Below, one piece after another: positions 14,903 through 22,119 of a DNA stretch of 27,940 nucleotides. The notes under the pieces were generated by a model. The model worked only from the letters and a program-made list of their open reading frames with translations. It did not search any database and was not told the origin of the DNA. The position numbers and the translations under genes are program-made. The stretch covers positions 1-27,940 of the forward strand of contig CAKSUQ010000025.1 in the NCBI GenBank assembly GCA_934502625.1, read 5' to 3'. Source of the stretch: an uncultured Gemmiger sp. Its GTDB lineage: Bacteria; Bacillota; Clostridia; Oscillospirales; Ruminococcaceae. The number at the start of each line of letters is the position of its first letter. The first letter of the stretch is position 1.

Positions 14903-16882
14903 TCAGCTCACATCCAGATCGTCCAGATACTCCGCGCCGTGCTCGGCGATGTGCTCCTTGCGGCCTTGCAGGTTGTCGCCCAGCAGCAGGTCAAAGACGG
15001 CCGCCGTGCGCTCGGCATCCGTCGGCAGCACCTTGATCAGGCGGCGGCTTTCGGGGCTCATCGTCGTCAGCCACATCATTTCGGGGTCATTCTCGCCCAA
15101 GCCTTTCGAGCGCTGGATCGTATACTTTTCGCCCTCGATGCGGCGCAGGATGTCGGCCTTTTCCGGCTCGGTGTAGGCGAAGTAGGTCTTGTTCTTCGTG
15201 TTGATCTCGTATAGCGGCGACTCTGCGATATAGACGTAACCCTTGTTGATGAGGGTCGGCGTCAGGCGGTAGAGCATCGTCAGCACCAGCGTGCGGATCT
15301 GGTAGCCGTCGACGTCGGCATCGGTACAGATGACGACTTTATTAAAGCGCAGGTTGTCCAGATTGAAGCTGGCAAGGTCTTTGTTGTGGCTGCCGCCCAG
15401 CTCGACGCCGCAGCCCATGACGCGGATCAGGTCGGTGATGATCTCCGACTTGAAAATGCGGGCGTAGTCGGCCTTCAGGCAGTTCAGAATCTTGCCGCGG
15501 ATGGGCATGATGGCCTGAAACTCCGAGTCGCGGCTCTGCTTGACCGCGCCCATGGCGGAATCGCCCTCCACGATATACAGCTCGCGGCGGCTGGCGTCCT
15601 TGGTACGGCAGTCGACAAACTTCTGCACACGGTTCGCCAAATCCATCTGCTGCGTCATCGTCTTTTTGATCGTGATGCGCGCTTTTTCGGCGTGCTCGCG
15701 GCTCTGCTTATTGATGAGCACCTGCTTGCAGGCCTTCTCGGCCTCGTCGGGGTGCTCGATGAAGTAGACTTCGATCTGGTGTTTCAAGAACTCGGTCATG
15801 GCCTGCGCCACAAACTTGTTCGTGATGGCTTTTTTCGTCTGGTTCTCATAGCTGGTGCGGGTCGAGAAGCTGGACGAGACGAGCACCAGACAGTCCTGCA
15901 CGTCGGCAAAAGTAATCGCGCTTTCGTTCTTTTTGTACAGGCCTTTGTTTTTCAGCCACGCGTTGATCTGGCTAACGAAGGCCGTGCGCACAGCGCGGTC
16001 GGGGCTGCCGCCATGCTCTAGCCAACTGGAGTTGTGGTAGTATTCAAGGCTCTGCACGGTGTTGGAGAAAGCGAATGCGACGTTCATCTTGACCTGATAG
16101 TCGGGCTGGTCGGCGCGGTCGCGGCCGGTCGCAGCGCCGGAGCAGAAATGCACCGGGGTCAGCCCCTTGTCCCCCACCAGTTCGTTGGCGTAGTCGGTGA
16201 TGCCGTGTTCGTAGAGGTACTCGAACTTTTCGGCATCTGCGCCGGATTTATCGGTAAAGACCAGCGTGACGCCGTCGTTGACGACCGCCTGACGGCGCAG
16301 CATATCCTTGAAGGATTCCGCCGGGACGGCAATGTCGGTGAAGACCTCGGTGTCGGGCTTCCAGCGGATGACCGAGCCGGTGCGCTTGCCCTTGAACGGC
16401 TCCTTCTGCAGGCCGCCGACGTTCTCGCCTTTTTTGAAGTCGAGGTGATAATGGAAGCCGTCGCGGTAAATGTCGGCGGTCATCCACTCGCTCGCGTACT
16501 GGGTGGCGCACAGGCCCAAGCCGTTCAGGCCAAGGCTGAAATCATAGTTGCCGCTGCCCTCGGCGTATTTGCCGCCGGCGTACAGCTCGCAGAAGACCAG
16601 ATCCCAGTTCCAGCGCTCCTCAGCCTTATTGTAGTCGACCGGGATGCCGCGGCCGAAGTCCTCGACCTCGACGACATGCTCCGGGAAGAGCGTGACGTTG
16701 ATGCGGTTGCCGTGGCCGTCGCGCGCTTCGTCGATGGAGTTGGAGATGATCTCGAAGATGGAATGGGCGCAGCCCTCGACGCCGTCAGAGCCGAAGATGA
16801 CCGCCGGGCGTTTGCGCACACGGTCGGCGCCTTTCAGCTGGCGGATACTGTCATTGCCGTATTCCTGTTGTTTTTTTGCCAT
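14903..16882 (-). CDS. ParE/GyrB-like type IIA topoisomerase subunit B, divergent
   Basis: This 659-residue ATPase subunit pairs with the downstream ParC-like protein. The GHKL ATPase site shows E44 and N48 (FEIISNSIDEARDG), D75 (DFGRGIPV) and the glycine loop SLGLNGLG (116-123). TOPRIM residues are E438 (YIVEGDSAMGAVKQSRD) and the DADVDG acidic cluster (about 520-525). SKGLGENDPE is the conserved lysine region. Several motifs depart from normal GyrB/ParE: EGDSAMGAVK instead of EGDSAGGSAK, SLGLNGLG instead of SGGLHGVG, and DADVDGYQIRT instead of DADVDGSHIRT. ATG 16882 has GGAGGG upstream; an in-frame ATG at 17107 would read through repeats and the promoter. It is co-transcribed with the A subunit by inference. 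Confidence 0.92.
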   Translation of the reverse strand: MAKKQQEYGNDSIRQLKGADRVRKRPAVIFGSDGVEGCAHSIFEIISNSIDEARDGHGNRINVTLFPEHVVEVEDFGRGIPVDYNKAEERWNWDLVFCELYAGGKYAEGSGNYDFSLGLNGLGLCATQYASEWMTADIYRDGFHYHLDFKKGENVGGLQKEPFKGKRTGSVIRWKPDTEVFTDIAVPAESFKDMLRRQAVVNDGVTLVFTDKSGADAEKFEYLYEHGITDYANELVGDKGLTPVHFCSGAATGRDRADQPDYQVKMNVAFAFSNTVQSLEYYHNSSWLEHGGSPDRAVRTAFVSQINAWLKNKGLYKKNESAITFADVQDCLVLVSSSFSTRTSYENQTKKAITNKFVAQAMTEFLKHQIEVYFIEHPDEAEKACKQVLINKQSREHAEKARITIKKTMTQQMDLANRVQKFVDCRTKDASRRELYIVEGDSAMGAVKQSRDSEFQAIMPIRGKILNCLKADYARIFKSEIITDLIRVMGCGVELGGSHNKDLASFNLDNLRFNKVVICTDADVDGYQIRTLVLTMLYRLTPTLINKGYVYIAESPLYEINTKNKTYFAYTEPEKADILRRIEGEKYTIQRSKGLGENDPEMMWLTTMSPESRRLIKVLPTDAERTAAVFDLLLGDNLQGRKEHIAEHGAEYLDDLDVS

Positions 16883-16939
16883 GCGGCGGTTCCCTCCGAA
16901 TTTATGATAAACAGTAGTAGTTTTTGCGCATATAAATTT

Positions 16940-16969
16940 ATTAAACCACAGATGAGAAGGGTTTGTCAA
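16940..16969 (-). promoter_or_regulatory. Promoter of the parE-parC pair
   Basis: TTGACA (16969-16964) and TTTAAT (16945-16940) lie 18 bases apart on the minus strand, with a TG one base before the -10 (extended -10). The start codon is about 57 bases downstream. A second possible promoter, TTGACG (17175-17170) with TAAACT (17152-17147) spaced 17, lies further upstream, beyond the repeats. Confidence 0.75.
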
Positions 16970-17006
16970 ATTTGATTTGGTCAGATTTTGCGGGTTAGTG
17001 GGTATT

Positions 17007-17117
17007 TGTAGGGGCGAACATTGTTCGACCTCGGAATGTTGCCGGTGCCGTAAAGCTCCCGGGTCGTCGAGGACGCCGACCCCTACAACCGTAGGGGCGC
17101 ATTCCATATGCGCCCGC
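17007..17117. repeat. REP-like composite plus an extra half element upstream of parE-like gene
   Basis: The composite at 17007-17087 has ends TGTAGGGGCGAACATTGTTC and GCCGACCCCTACA; its left stem is GGGCGAACA/TGTTCG and its right half pairs GGGTCG with CGACCC. Its length and spacer match the composite at 4536-4617 in inverse orientation. A separate half, CCGTAGGGGCGC onward (17089-17117), pairs GGGCGCAT with ATGCGCCC. With the promoter, these fill the 300-base gap between the muramidase and parE-like genes. Confidence 0.82.
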
Positions 17118-17182
17118 CCGTGTGCCTTGTATCGCGTTCTATTTTCAGTTTAATACAACATTCAGTTGTCGTCAAGTTGTTT

Positions 17183-18070
17183 TCACGAATTGCAATCGCA
17201 ATTGCACGGCTCGACGCGGTTGCGGTCGCCGATGACAGCTGTCCAATACTCGCCGCCCTGATAGCGGAAGATGACCCAATCGTAGCCGTTGTATTTCTGG
17301 GTGCTCTGCTTGACGACGCAGTAGTTACCCAGCGGCAGATAGCCCACCACATCGTTGAAATTGGCCGTGTAGAAATACTCGCACCGGGCGTTGAAGACGA
17401 CGAGCCGCTGCCCGCTGACCGTCTCCATAGAAGGACCGGAGGCCCCATAGTTGTTGTAGCCTCCGGTCTGGATCACCGGCAAAAAATCCTTGTAGCTGCG
17501 GTTGAGGTCGCACGCGCCCGAAATGCCGCTGACGCTTCCGCTGCCGGAATACTGCCACATCGCATAGCTGCCCGTGTAGCCCGGCGTCGAGCGGTAGTCC
17601 GCCACCCACAGCGGGTACTGGCTCAGCGCCCCGGCGTTGAGGTATCTGTTGATGTAGTTCGTGTAGCTGTACCACCCAGCGTACCATTTGCGCTGGTAGA
17701 GAATGTCCATCGCGTACTGTACAAGGCTCGTCAGCTCGGCGCGGCCAAGGCTCGTCAGGCTGGAATCCTCAACATCGACGAAGACCGGGTATTCCAGCTG
17801 CAAGCCCTGCATGGCGTTCATGAAGATGTTCAGCTCGTTCGCGACCGCCGCGCGGGTGCGGGCGTAGGTATAATAGTACGCGCCCACCCGCAGCCCGGCA
17901 GCCTTTGCGCCGTTGATGTTCTGCAAAAAATACGGGTCAACGTACAATCCGCCGCTGTTGCTGGAACCGACACGCACGATGGCAAACTGTTTGCCCGCCG
18001 CCGAGACCTGATTCCAGTTGATGCTGCCCTGATAGCGCGAGACATCGATGCCATTCTGGAAAACCGCCAT
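17183..18070 (-). CDS. GH25 muramidase (lysozyme) with C-terminal SH3-like domain
   Basis: This 295-residue peptidoglycan hydrolase cuts between N-acetylmuramic acid and N-acetylglucosamine. The GH25 domain (about 5-205) shows D9 in GIDVSRYQG, the catalytic D99-V-E101 in YPVFVDVED, and the late WQYSGSGSVSGISGACDLN block. A second domain (about 222-285, YFYTANFNDVVGYLPLGNYC...YWTAVIGDRN) looks like an SH3-type wall-binding fold. The chain ends in a cysteine-rich CNCDCNS tail. No signal peptide is visible, so export would need a holin-like or non-classical route, or lysis. ATG 18070 has AAGGGGGG upstream, but that site is inside a hairpin. It is last in the minus-strand run after the HD gene; it could be an autolysin or a domesticated phage lysin. 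Confidence 0.92.
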   Translation of the reverse strand: MAVFQNGIDVSRYQGSINWNQVSAAGKQFAIVRVGSSNSGGLYVDPYFLQNINGAKAAGLRVGAYYYTYARTRAAVANELNIFMNAMQGLQLEYPVFVDVEDSSLTSLGRAELTSLVQYAMDILYQRKWYAGWYSYTNYINRYLNAGALSQYPLWVADYRSTPGYTGSYAMWQYSGSGSVSGISGACDLNRSYKDFLPVIQTGGYNNYGASGPSMETVSGQRLVVFNARCEYFYTANFNDVVGYLPLGNYCVVKQSTQKYNGYDWVIFRYQGGEYWTAVIGDRNRVEPCNCDCNS

Positions 18071-18110
18071 AAAAAGCCCCCCTTTGCGGTATAGTATGCA
18101 AAGAGGGGGC
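18071..18110 (-). promoter_or_regulatory. Terminator-like hairpin covering the muramidase ribosome binding site
   Basis: On the minus strand a stem forms between 18098-18110 and 18076-18087 (GCCCCC...CTTTGC with GCAAAG...GGGGGC, one bulged base), followed by UUUUU and then directly by the muramidase ATG. The 3' arm contains AAAGGGGGG, the only plausible Shine-Dalgarno sequence. The same structure can therefore end the upstream HD transcript and hide the muramidase ribosome binding site. Confidence 0.7.
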
Positions 18111-18126
18111 AGTTTTGTGCGGGCGG

Positions 18127-18696
18127 TCAGCCCTGCTCGTGCTCAGCCATTTTTTGCAGCGTCTCTTCCCGCACGACGTCGCGCAGTGCCTGCATGACGG
18201 GCGAGAACGCGGCCTTGTCGCTGCCGTAGGTCAGGTTCAGCTCGTATTCCAGCGGCACCCACGTCGAAATATCGGATTCGTTGTGCTGGACAACGGCCTC
18301 GATGTTATCGAGTGCCTTGTAAATTTTCGCCTCCTGCGTCTCGCGGGCGGCCATCTCGTCGTAGAGAGCGCGCATCTCGGCGTTGAACGGTGCGGGCAGC
18401 GATGCCACCCAGTTATACAGCAATTCTTCCTCGCGGTTTTCGTCGGCGGCAGTCTTGTCGAATGTCGGGATATCGCCTGTGAAACACTCTCCAAGGTCGT
18501 GAATCAGGCACATGCGAATGACCTTGTCCATGTCGGCACCGGGGAAGGAATCCTTGAGCCAGTAGGCCATCAGTGCCAAGCGCCAGCTGTGCTCGGCCAC
18601 GCTCTCGTGCCGCCCGCCGGAGGTATAGCAGTGGCGGGTGGCGTCCTTGAGTTTTTCCGCCGTGTGCAGGGCAGCCAGCAGATTTTCAGCGGTCAT
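18127..18696 (-). CDS. HD-domain phosphohydrolase (YfbR/HDDC2-like)
   Basis: This 189-residue HD-family metal-dependent phosphohydrolase has ligands visible as H36 (ESVAEHSWRLALMAYWL), H66-D67 (CLIHDLGECFTGD) and a later aspartate in ALDNIEAVVQ. This arrangement matches the HDDC2/YfbR group, whose studied members are 5'-deoxynucleotidases acting on deoxynucleoside monophosphates; the substrate here is inferred from that. AAAGGACG lies before ATG 18696. It starts 27 bases after the SDR gene stop, so the two are probably co-transcribed. A terminator-like hairpin follows, ahead of the muramidase. Confidence 0.85.
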   Translation of the reverse strand: MTAENLLAALHTAEKLKDATRHCYTSGGRHESVAEHSWRLALMAYWLKDSFPGADMDKVIRMCLIHDLGECFTGDIPTFDKTAADENREEELLYNWVASLPAPFNAEMRALYDEMAARETQEAKIYKALDNIEAVVQHNESDISTWVPLEYELNLTYGSDKAAFSPVMQALRDVVREETLQKMAEHEQG

Positions 18697-18723
18697 AGTA
18701 TGCGTCCTTTCTTGTGCAGTGTT

Positions 18724-19464
18724 TTAAATCACCAGTCCCCCGTTGACGCCGAGCACCTGCCCGGTGATGTAGCCACTGGCCTCGTCTGCCAGAAAGACCA
18801 TCATACGGGCGACCTCCGCCGCTGTTCCAAGGCGCTCGACGGGGGTTTCCTCGGCCAAGGCGGCGCGGTCTTCATCGGTGAAGCCCGCCATCATGTCGGT
18901 GTCGATGACGCCCGGCGCAAGGACGTTGACCGTGATGCCGCTGGGGCCTTCCTCCTTCGCCAGCGCCTTGCCAAGGCCGATCAGCCCGGCCTTCGCCGCA
19001 CTGTAGGCGACCTCGCAGCTGCCGCCGGTCTGCCCCCACATGCTGCTGACGAGCAGGATGCGGCCGTATTTTTGGTGGATCATGCCGGGCAGCACGGCGC
19101 GGCATGCGTAGAACGCGCCGTCGAGGTCGACGGCCATCATCCGCCGCCAGTCCTCGTCGGTCGTGTCGGTAAAGAGCTTGACCTGCGCGATGCCCGCGTT
19201 GCAGACGAGTACCTGCAGGTTGCCCAGCACGCGCACAGCTTCGGCGACGGCGGCGCGAACCTGCGCGGCGTCGGCGGCGTCGGCCTGAAGGGCAAGGAAC
19301 CGCCCGTCGGGAGCGGCTTGCTGTGCCTGACAGCACACGGCTTCGGCGGCTTCGGGGTGGGCGTGGTAGGTGAAGGCGACGTTGTAACCGGCCTGTGCGA
19401 AGGCCAGCACCGCCGCCGCCCCGATGCCCCGGCTGCCGCCGGTGATGAAGACGTTTTTGTTCAT
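18724..19464 (-). CDS. Short-chain dehydrogenase/reductase, FabG/YmfI-like
   Basis: This 246-residue NAD(P)H-dependent SDR has the Rossmann cofactor motif TGGSRGIG (8-15), NAG (89-91), and catalytic S140 or S141, Y154 and K158 (LLVSSMWGQ, AYSAAKAG). The C-terminal VNGGLVI is typical of FabG-like enzymes. It could be a 3-oxoacyl-ACP reductase or the related YmfI enzyme that finishes elongation factor P modification in Firmicutes; without fatty-acid or EF-P genes nearby the substrate is open. An AGAGGTT site precedes ATG 19464. Its neighbours are tadA upstream, across a repeat, and the HD gene downstream. Confidence 0.88.
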   Translation of the reverse strand: MNKNVFITGGSRGIGAAAVLAFAQAGYNVAFTYHAHPEAAEAVCCQAQQAAPDGRFLALQADAADAAQVRAAVAEAVRVLGNLQVLVCNAGIAQVKLFTDTTDEDWRRMMAVDLDGAFYACRAVLPGMIHQKYGRILLVSSMWGQTGGSCEVAYSAAKAGLIGLGKALAKEEGPSGITVNVLAPGVIDTDMMAGFTDEDRAALAEETPVERLGTAAEVARMMVFLADEASGYITGQVLGVNGGLVI

Positions 19465-19505
19465 GGTTGAACCTCTAAGTTGTTCTTGTGGGAAATGGGC
19501 ACGGC

Positions 19506-19560
19506 GGGACGCCGAGGACGCCGACCCCTACGGCGTAGGGGCGGATTCCATATCCGCCCG
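19506..19560. repeat. Two abutting REP-like half elements between tadA and SDR gene
   Basis: A right half ending GCCGACCCCTACGG (19506-19533) is followed at once by a left half, CGTAGGGGCGG onward (19534-19560), with stem GGGCGGAT/ATCCGCCC. The order is back to back instead of enclosing a spacer, as though two composites had recombined or lost their outer halves. It lies 2 bases from the tadA stop and just upstream of the SDR start. Confidence 0.78.
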
Positions 19561-19562
19561 TG

Positions 19563-20033
19563 TCACGTCACGGATTTTTTCTTCCGCTTTTCCCGCAGCA
19601 TCACAAAAAAATCCTGCAAAAGCGCCTGTGCCTCATTTTCCAATAGACCCGATTCAATGGCGGGGTGGTGGTTGAAGGGCAGGGCAAACAAATCTGTCAA
19701 ACTGCCGCAGCAGCCCGCTTTGGGGTCGCGCGCGCCGTAGACGACACGTTTCAGGCGGCTGTTGATGATCGCGCCGCTGCACATCGGGCAGGGCTCCAGC
19801 GTGACGAAAAGCTCGCATTGCCACAGCCGCCAGCCGCCCAGCTTTTTACACGCGGCGTCAATTGCCATCAGCTCGGCATGGTAGATCGCGTTCTTGCCGC
19901 TCTCCCGCAGATTGTGCGCGCGGGCGACAATTTCACCGTCCTTGGCAACGACCGCCCCCACCGGTACTTCCCCCAGCGCGGCGGCGAGCTTTGCCTCGTC
20001 CAGCGCGGCGCGCATCAGTTCTTCATCGGTCAT
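19563..20033 (-). CDS. tadA: tRNA-specific adenosine(34) deaminase
   Basis: This 156-residue zinc deaminase makes inosine at the wobble position of tRNA-Arg(ACG). The catalytic motif is H52-A-E54 (IYHAELMAID), and the zinc cysteines are C82 and C85 in LEPCPMCSGAI. The block RVVYGARDPKAGCCGSL is typical of TadA. The basic tail (REKRKKK) could help tRNA binding. GAGGGAACT stands before ATG 20033. It begins 9 bases after the CPBP gene stop, so they form an operon. Length is normal. Confidence 0.96.
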   Translation of the reverse strand: MTDEELMRAALDEAKLAAALGEVPVGAVVAKDGEIVARAHNLRESGKNAIYHAELMAIDAACKKLGGWRLWQCELFVTLEPCPMCSGAIINSRLKRVVYGARDPKAGCCGSLTDLFALPFNHHPAIESGLLENEAQALLQDFFVMLREKRKKKSVT

Positions 20034-20042
20034 AGTTCCCTC

Positions 20043-20954
20043 TCAGTGCGCAAAAATTGCCGCATACACGACAAGGAATATTGCCGTGATGTTGTAGACC
20101 GGGCTGGTAAAAACCGCCAGCACATCGACACCGGGGCGCAGCCCGGCCGAAAAGCGGAAGCCCTGCTGCCGCGCATGCCAGATCGTCCACGCGGCGAAAA
20201 CCGGGAAGAACAGCAGGATGAACAGCTCGACACCCAGCGATACCTCCGCCGGGGCGTAATACCGCAGGTAAATCGTCAAAAAGGCCAAGATATTGTTGAC
20301 GAGATGCAGCAGCATACCCGGCAAAATGCTGCCGGAGCGCTCGGCCAGCCAGCCGAGGAACACCCCACAGACGAACGCCGTCAGCCCCTGCGCGAGGTCG
20401 AGATGCAAAAGCCCGAACAGCAGCGCCGGGGCGAAGATGGCCGCCGCGCTGCCGCTGGGGCGCATCAGCCCTTGGAGCGCGCCGCGGAACAGCAGTTCCT
20501 CGGCCACGGCGGGCATGACGCAGAGCGCCAAAAACTGCACGAACAGCTCCATGCCACCGCTGGGCAGCATCTCGGACGTCGTCTCGGTGCCGGTCAGGCG
20601 GTTCAGCAGTGCACCCACGAGGTTCGCGAGGTTCGCCAGCCCCAGAAACACCACAAGGCAGAAGCCGGGGCTCCACGGCGCGGGCAGCGTAATACGCAGA
20701 TCGACCGTTTGCAGGCGGGTCAGCTTCAAAAGCAGCACCAGCGTCAGGGCGATCGCGCCCAGCCCGATGAGCAGTTCCAGCAGGGCAATGCTGGTACCGC
20801 TGAAGCCGACGGGGTGCGCGAGGCTTGCGCCGCTGTGCAACAGCCCCATCACCGCGCTGACCAGCAGTGTCAGCACACCGCGCCCCAAAAGATAAAACAG
20901 GGATGCCGCCGCGCAGACGCCCGCTGCGCCCCGCACCCCGCGTGATTTTGCCAT
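20043..20954 (-). CDS. CPBP-family intramembrane protease
   Basis: This 303-residue multi-pass membrane protein has the CPBP/CAAX-protease (Abi) motifs: E152-E153-x3-R157 (AEELLFRG), FGLLH with H184, and LVNN near residue 220. About seven or eight hydrophobic segments are evident. Family members are intramembrane metalloproteases or bacteriocin self-immunity proteins; the substrate cannot be told. GGGGAGGATA precedes ATG 20954. A second long frame over the same bases (to 20973) lacks these motifs and was rejected. It is first in an operon with tadA and has a possible extended -10 promoter at 21012-21017. Confidence 0.88.
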   Translation of the reverse strand: MAKSRGVRGAAGVCAAASLFYLLGRGVLTLLVSAVMGLLHSGASLAHPVGFSGTSIALLELLIGLGAIALTLVLLLKLTRLQTVDLRITLPAPWSPGFCLVVFLGLANLANLVGALLNRLTGTETTSEMLPSGGMELFVQFLALCVMPAVAEELLFRGALQGLMRPSGSAAAIFAPALLFGLLHLDLAQGLTAFVCGVFLGWLAERSGSILPGMLLHLVNNILAFLTIYLRYYAPAEVSLGVELFILLFFPVFAAWTIWHARQQGFRFSAGLRPGVDVLAVFTSPVYNITAIFLVVYAAIFAH

Positions 20955-20979
20955 AGTATCCTCCCCTATTCATAAAGAG

Positions 20980-21001
20980 GCTTCCCCCCTCCGGGGGAAG
21001 G
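20980..21001. repeat. Isolated hairpin of the second repeat family in the CPBP leader
   Basis: GCTTCCCCC (20980-20988) and CGGGGGAAG (20992-21000) pair around CTC. This matches the first hairpin of the two-hairpin repeat at 22120-22257 without the rest. It lies about 25 bases before the CPBP start, inside the presumed leader. Confidence 0.6.
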
Positions 21002-21011
21002 CTATGGAACT

Positions 21012-21020
21012 ATCATACCA
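21012..21020 (-). promoter_or_regulatory. Possible extended -10 promoter for CPBP-tadA
   Basis: TGGTATGAT reads on the minus strand at 21020-21012, an extended -10 with 5 of 6 matches in the hexamer. No good -35 box is present; that position is occupied by the U-run of the upstream terminator. Confidence 0.5.
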
Positions 21021-21033
21021 CAATTTCACAAAT

Positions 21034-21068
21034 AAAAAAAGCCCCATCGGCTGTGCGATCCGATGGGG
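21034..21068 (-). terminator. Terminator of the candidate small RNA
   Basis: The 9-bp stem CCCCATCGG/CCGATGGGG (21042-21050 with 21060-21068) has a 9-base loop and an A7 run at 21034-21040, giving U7 on the minus strand. On the plus strand no T-run follows, so orientation is clear. Confidence 0.85.
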
Positions 21069-21140
21069 TAAGGTTGGAGGGAGAGGAGTCTTTCATCGTC
21101 TGCATTGTGCGCTGCAGACCTTGACTTTCTGTCTTTATGA
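21034..21140 (-). ncRNA. Candidate small RNA in the lysR leader region
   Basis: A perfect TATAAT (21152-21147 on the minus strand) is followed by about 105 bases with no ribosome binding site or good reading frame. These contain a perfect hairpin GTCTGCA/TGCAGAC (21119-21098), a single-stranded C/U-rich stretch ACTCCTCTCCCTCC (about 21089-21076), and a strong terminator CCCCATCGG/CCGATGGGG (21068-21042) followed by seven U. Since lysR runs the other way, the terminator has no protein gene to end. Anti-Shine-Dalgarno C/U-rich segments are a hallmark of Gram-positive regulatory RNAs. No -35 hexamer stands at ideal spacing, which lowers confidence. Confidence 0.5.
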
Positions 21141-21149
21141 TAGTACATT
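21121..21149 (+). promoter_or_regulatory. Possible lysR promoter
   Basis: TTGACT (21121-21126) and TACATT (21144-21149) are 17 bases apart. The -10 overlaps, on the other strand, the TATAAT assigned to the candidate small RNA, so the two start regions face each other and could compete. LysR regulators often control divergent transcription at such a site. Confidence 0.5.
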
Positions 21150-21219
21150 ATAGACATGAAGTAAAGCTCAACTTTTTCACACGGAGCATGAATTATTTTC
21201 ACCACAGGAGATGCAGACC

Positions 21220-22113
21220 ATGACCCTGACAGACTGCCAGCTGCTGAGCATCGTCGCACAGCTGGGCACCTTCGCCGCGGCGGCGGAGCGTATGCACATC
21301 ACCCCTTCCGCCGTCAGCCATGCCGTGTCCGGCGTTGAGGCCGAGTGCGGCTTTCCGCTGTTCACCCGCACGAAAAGCGGCGTCACACTGACCGCCGCCG
21401 CCGAAAAATTGATGCCCGCCATCCAACAGATGCTCGCCAGCAGCGAATCGCTCGACCAGTCCATCGCGCAGATCAACGGCATGCACAAGGGCGCACTGCG
21501 GCTGGGGGTGTTCAACTCAGCCTGTGTGACATGGCTGCCGAAGATCGTGCCCGTCTTCCGGGCAGAGTTTCCCGGCATCGACGTGCAAATTTATCAAGGG
21601 TCCTACGACGACATCACTGGCTGGCTGAAAACGGGCGCGGTCGAGTTGGGCTTTCTGTCCAACTCCAGTGCCCGTGACCTTGATTTCGAGCCGCTGTACG
21701 ACGACCGGCTGATTTGCATCGCGCCGCCGGACTATAAGCCCCGCCGCCCCGGCGTCGTGCGCGCCGAGGAACTGCGCGGCCAGCCGTTTGTCAGCCAGCA
21801 GTCCGACGTCGACGCCGACATCCAAAGCTATTTTAAAAAGAACGACCTGCATGTTTCGAGCCAGTGCTACATCGTCGACGACCAGAGCATGATCGCGATG
21901 GTCGCCTGTGGGCAGGGGCTGGCGCTGATGCCGGAGCTGATGTTCAAGGAGGGCGCGGCCAGCGCGGGCTGTCAAGTCTTGCAGTTGGAGCCCGCCGCCA
22001 AGCGCAGCATCGGGTTAGCGTGCCTGTCGCGCAGCGTGCTCTCCCCCGCCGCGCGGGAGTTTGTGAACCACGCAAGGCAGTTTGCAAGGCAACGGAACGG
22101 GACGAATTTGTGA
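21220..22113 (+). CDS. LysR-family transcriptional regulator
   Basis: This 297-residue LysR-type regulator has an N-terminal winged helix-turn-helix (GTFAAAAERMHITPSAVSHAVSGVEAECG, about residues 16-44) and a periplasmic-binding-like effector domain (about 90-290). The latter is seen in the blocks LRLGVFNSACVTWLPKIVPVF, IDVQIYQGSYDDI and MVACGQGLALMPE. I chose ATG 21220 (MTLTDCQLL) because GGAG ends 9 bases before it; the ATG at 21211 directly abuts that GGAG and cannot use it. Effector and targets are unknown. The nearest divergent transcripts are the candidate small RNA and CPBP-tadA. A strong terminator follows. Confidence 0.93.
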   Translation: MTLTDCQLLSIVAQLGTFAAAAERMHITPSAVSHAVSGVEAECGFPLFTRTKSGVTLTAAAEKLMPAIQQMLASSESLDQSIAQINGMHKGALRLGVFNSACVTWLPKIVPVFRAEFPGIDVQIYQGSYDDITGWLKTGAVELGFLSNSSARDLDFEPLYDDRLICIAPPDYKPRRPGVVRAEELRGQPFVSQQSDVDADIQSYFKKNDLHVSSQCYIVDDQSMIAMVACGQGLALMPELMFKEGAASAGCQVLQLEPAAKRSIGLACLSRSVLSPAAREFVNHARQFARQRNGTNL

Positions 22114-22119
22114 GGTTTT

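Noticed and set aside
17147..17175. TTGACG-17-TAAACT on the minus strand as the main parE-like promoter
   Set aside because: A better TTGACA-18-TTTAAT with extended -10 lies closer to the gene; the upstream one could be secondary.
20023..20973. Alternative minus-strand frame over the CPBP gene
   Set aside because: It is arginine/alanine-rich with no motifs; the other frame has EELLFRG and FGLLH plus membrane segments and a ribosome binding site.
17183..22113. Prophage or genomic island, suggested by muramidase and LysR
   Set aside because: No integrase, structural phage genes, attachment repeats or tRNA target; neighbouring genes are housekeeping.
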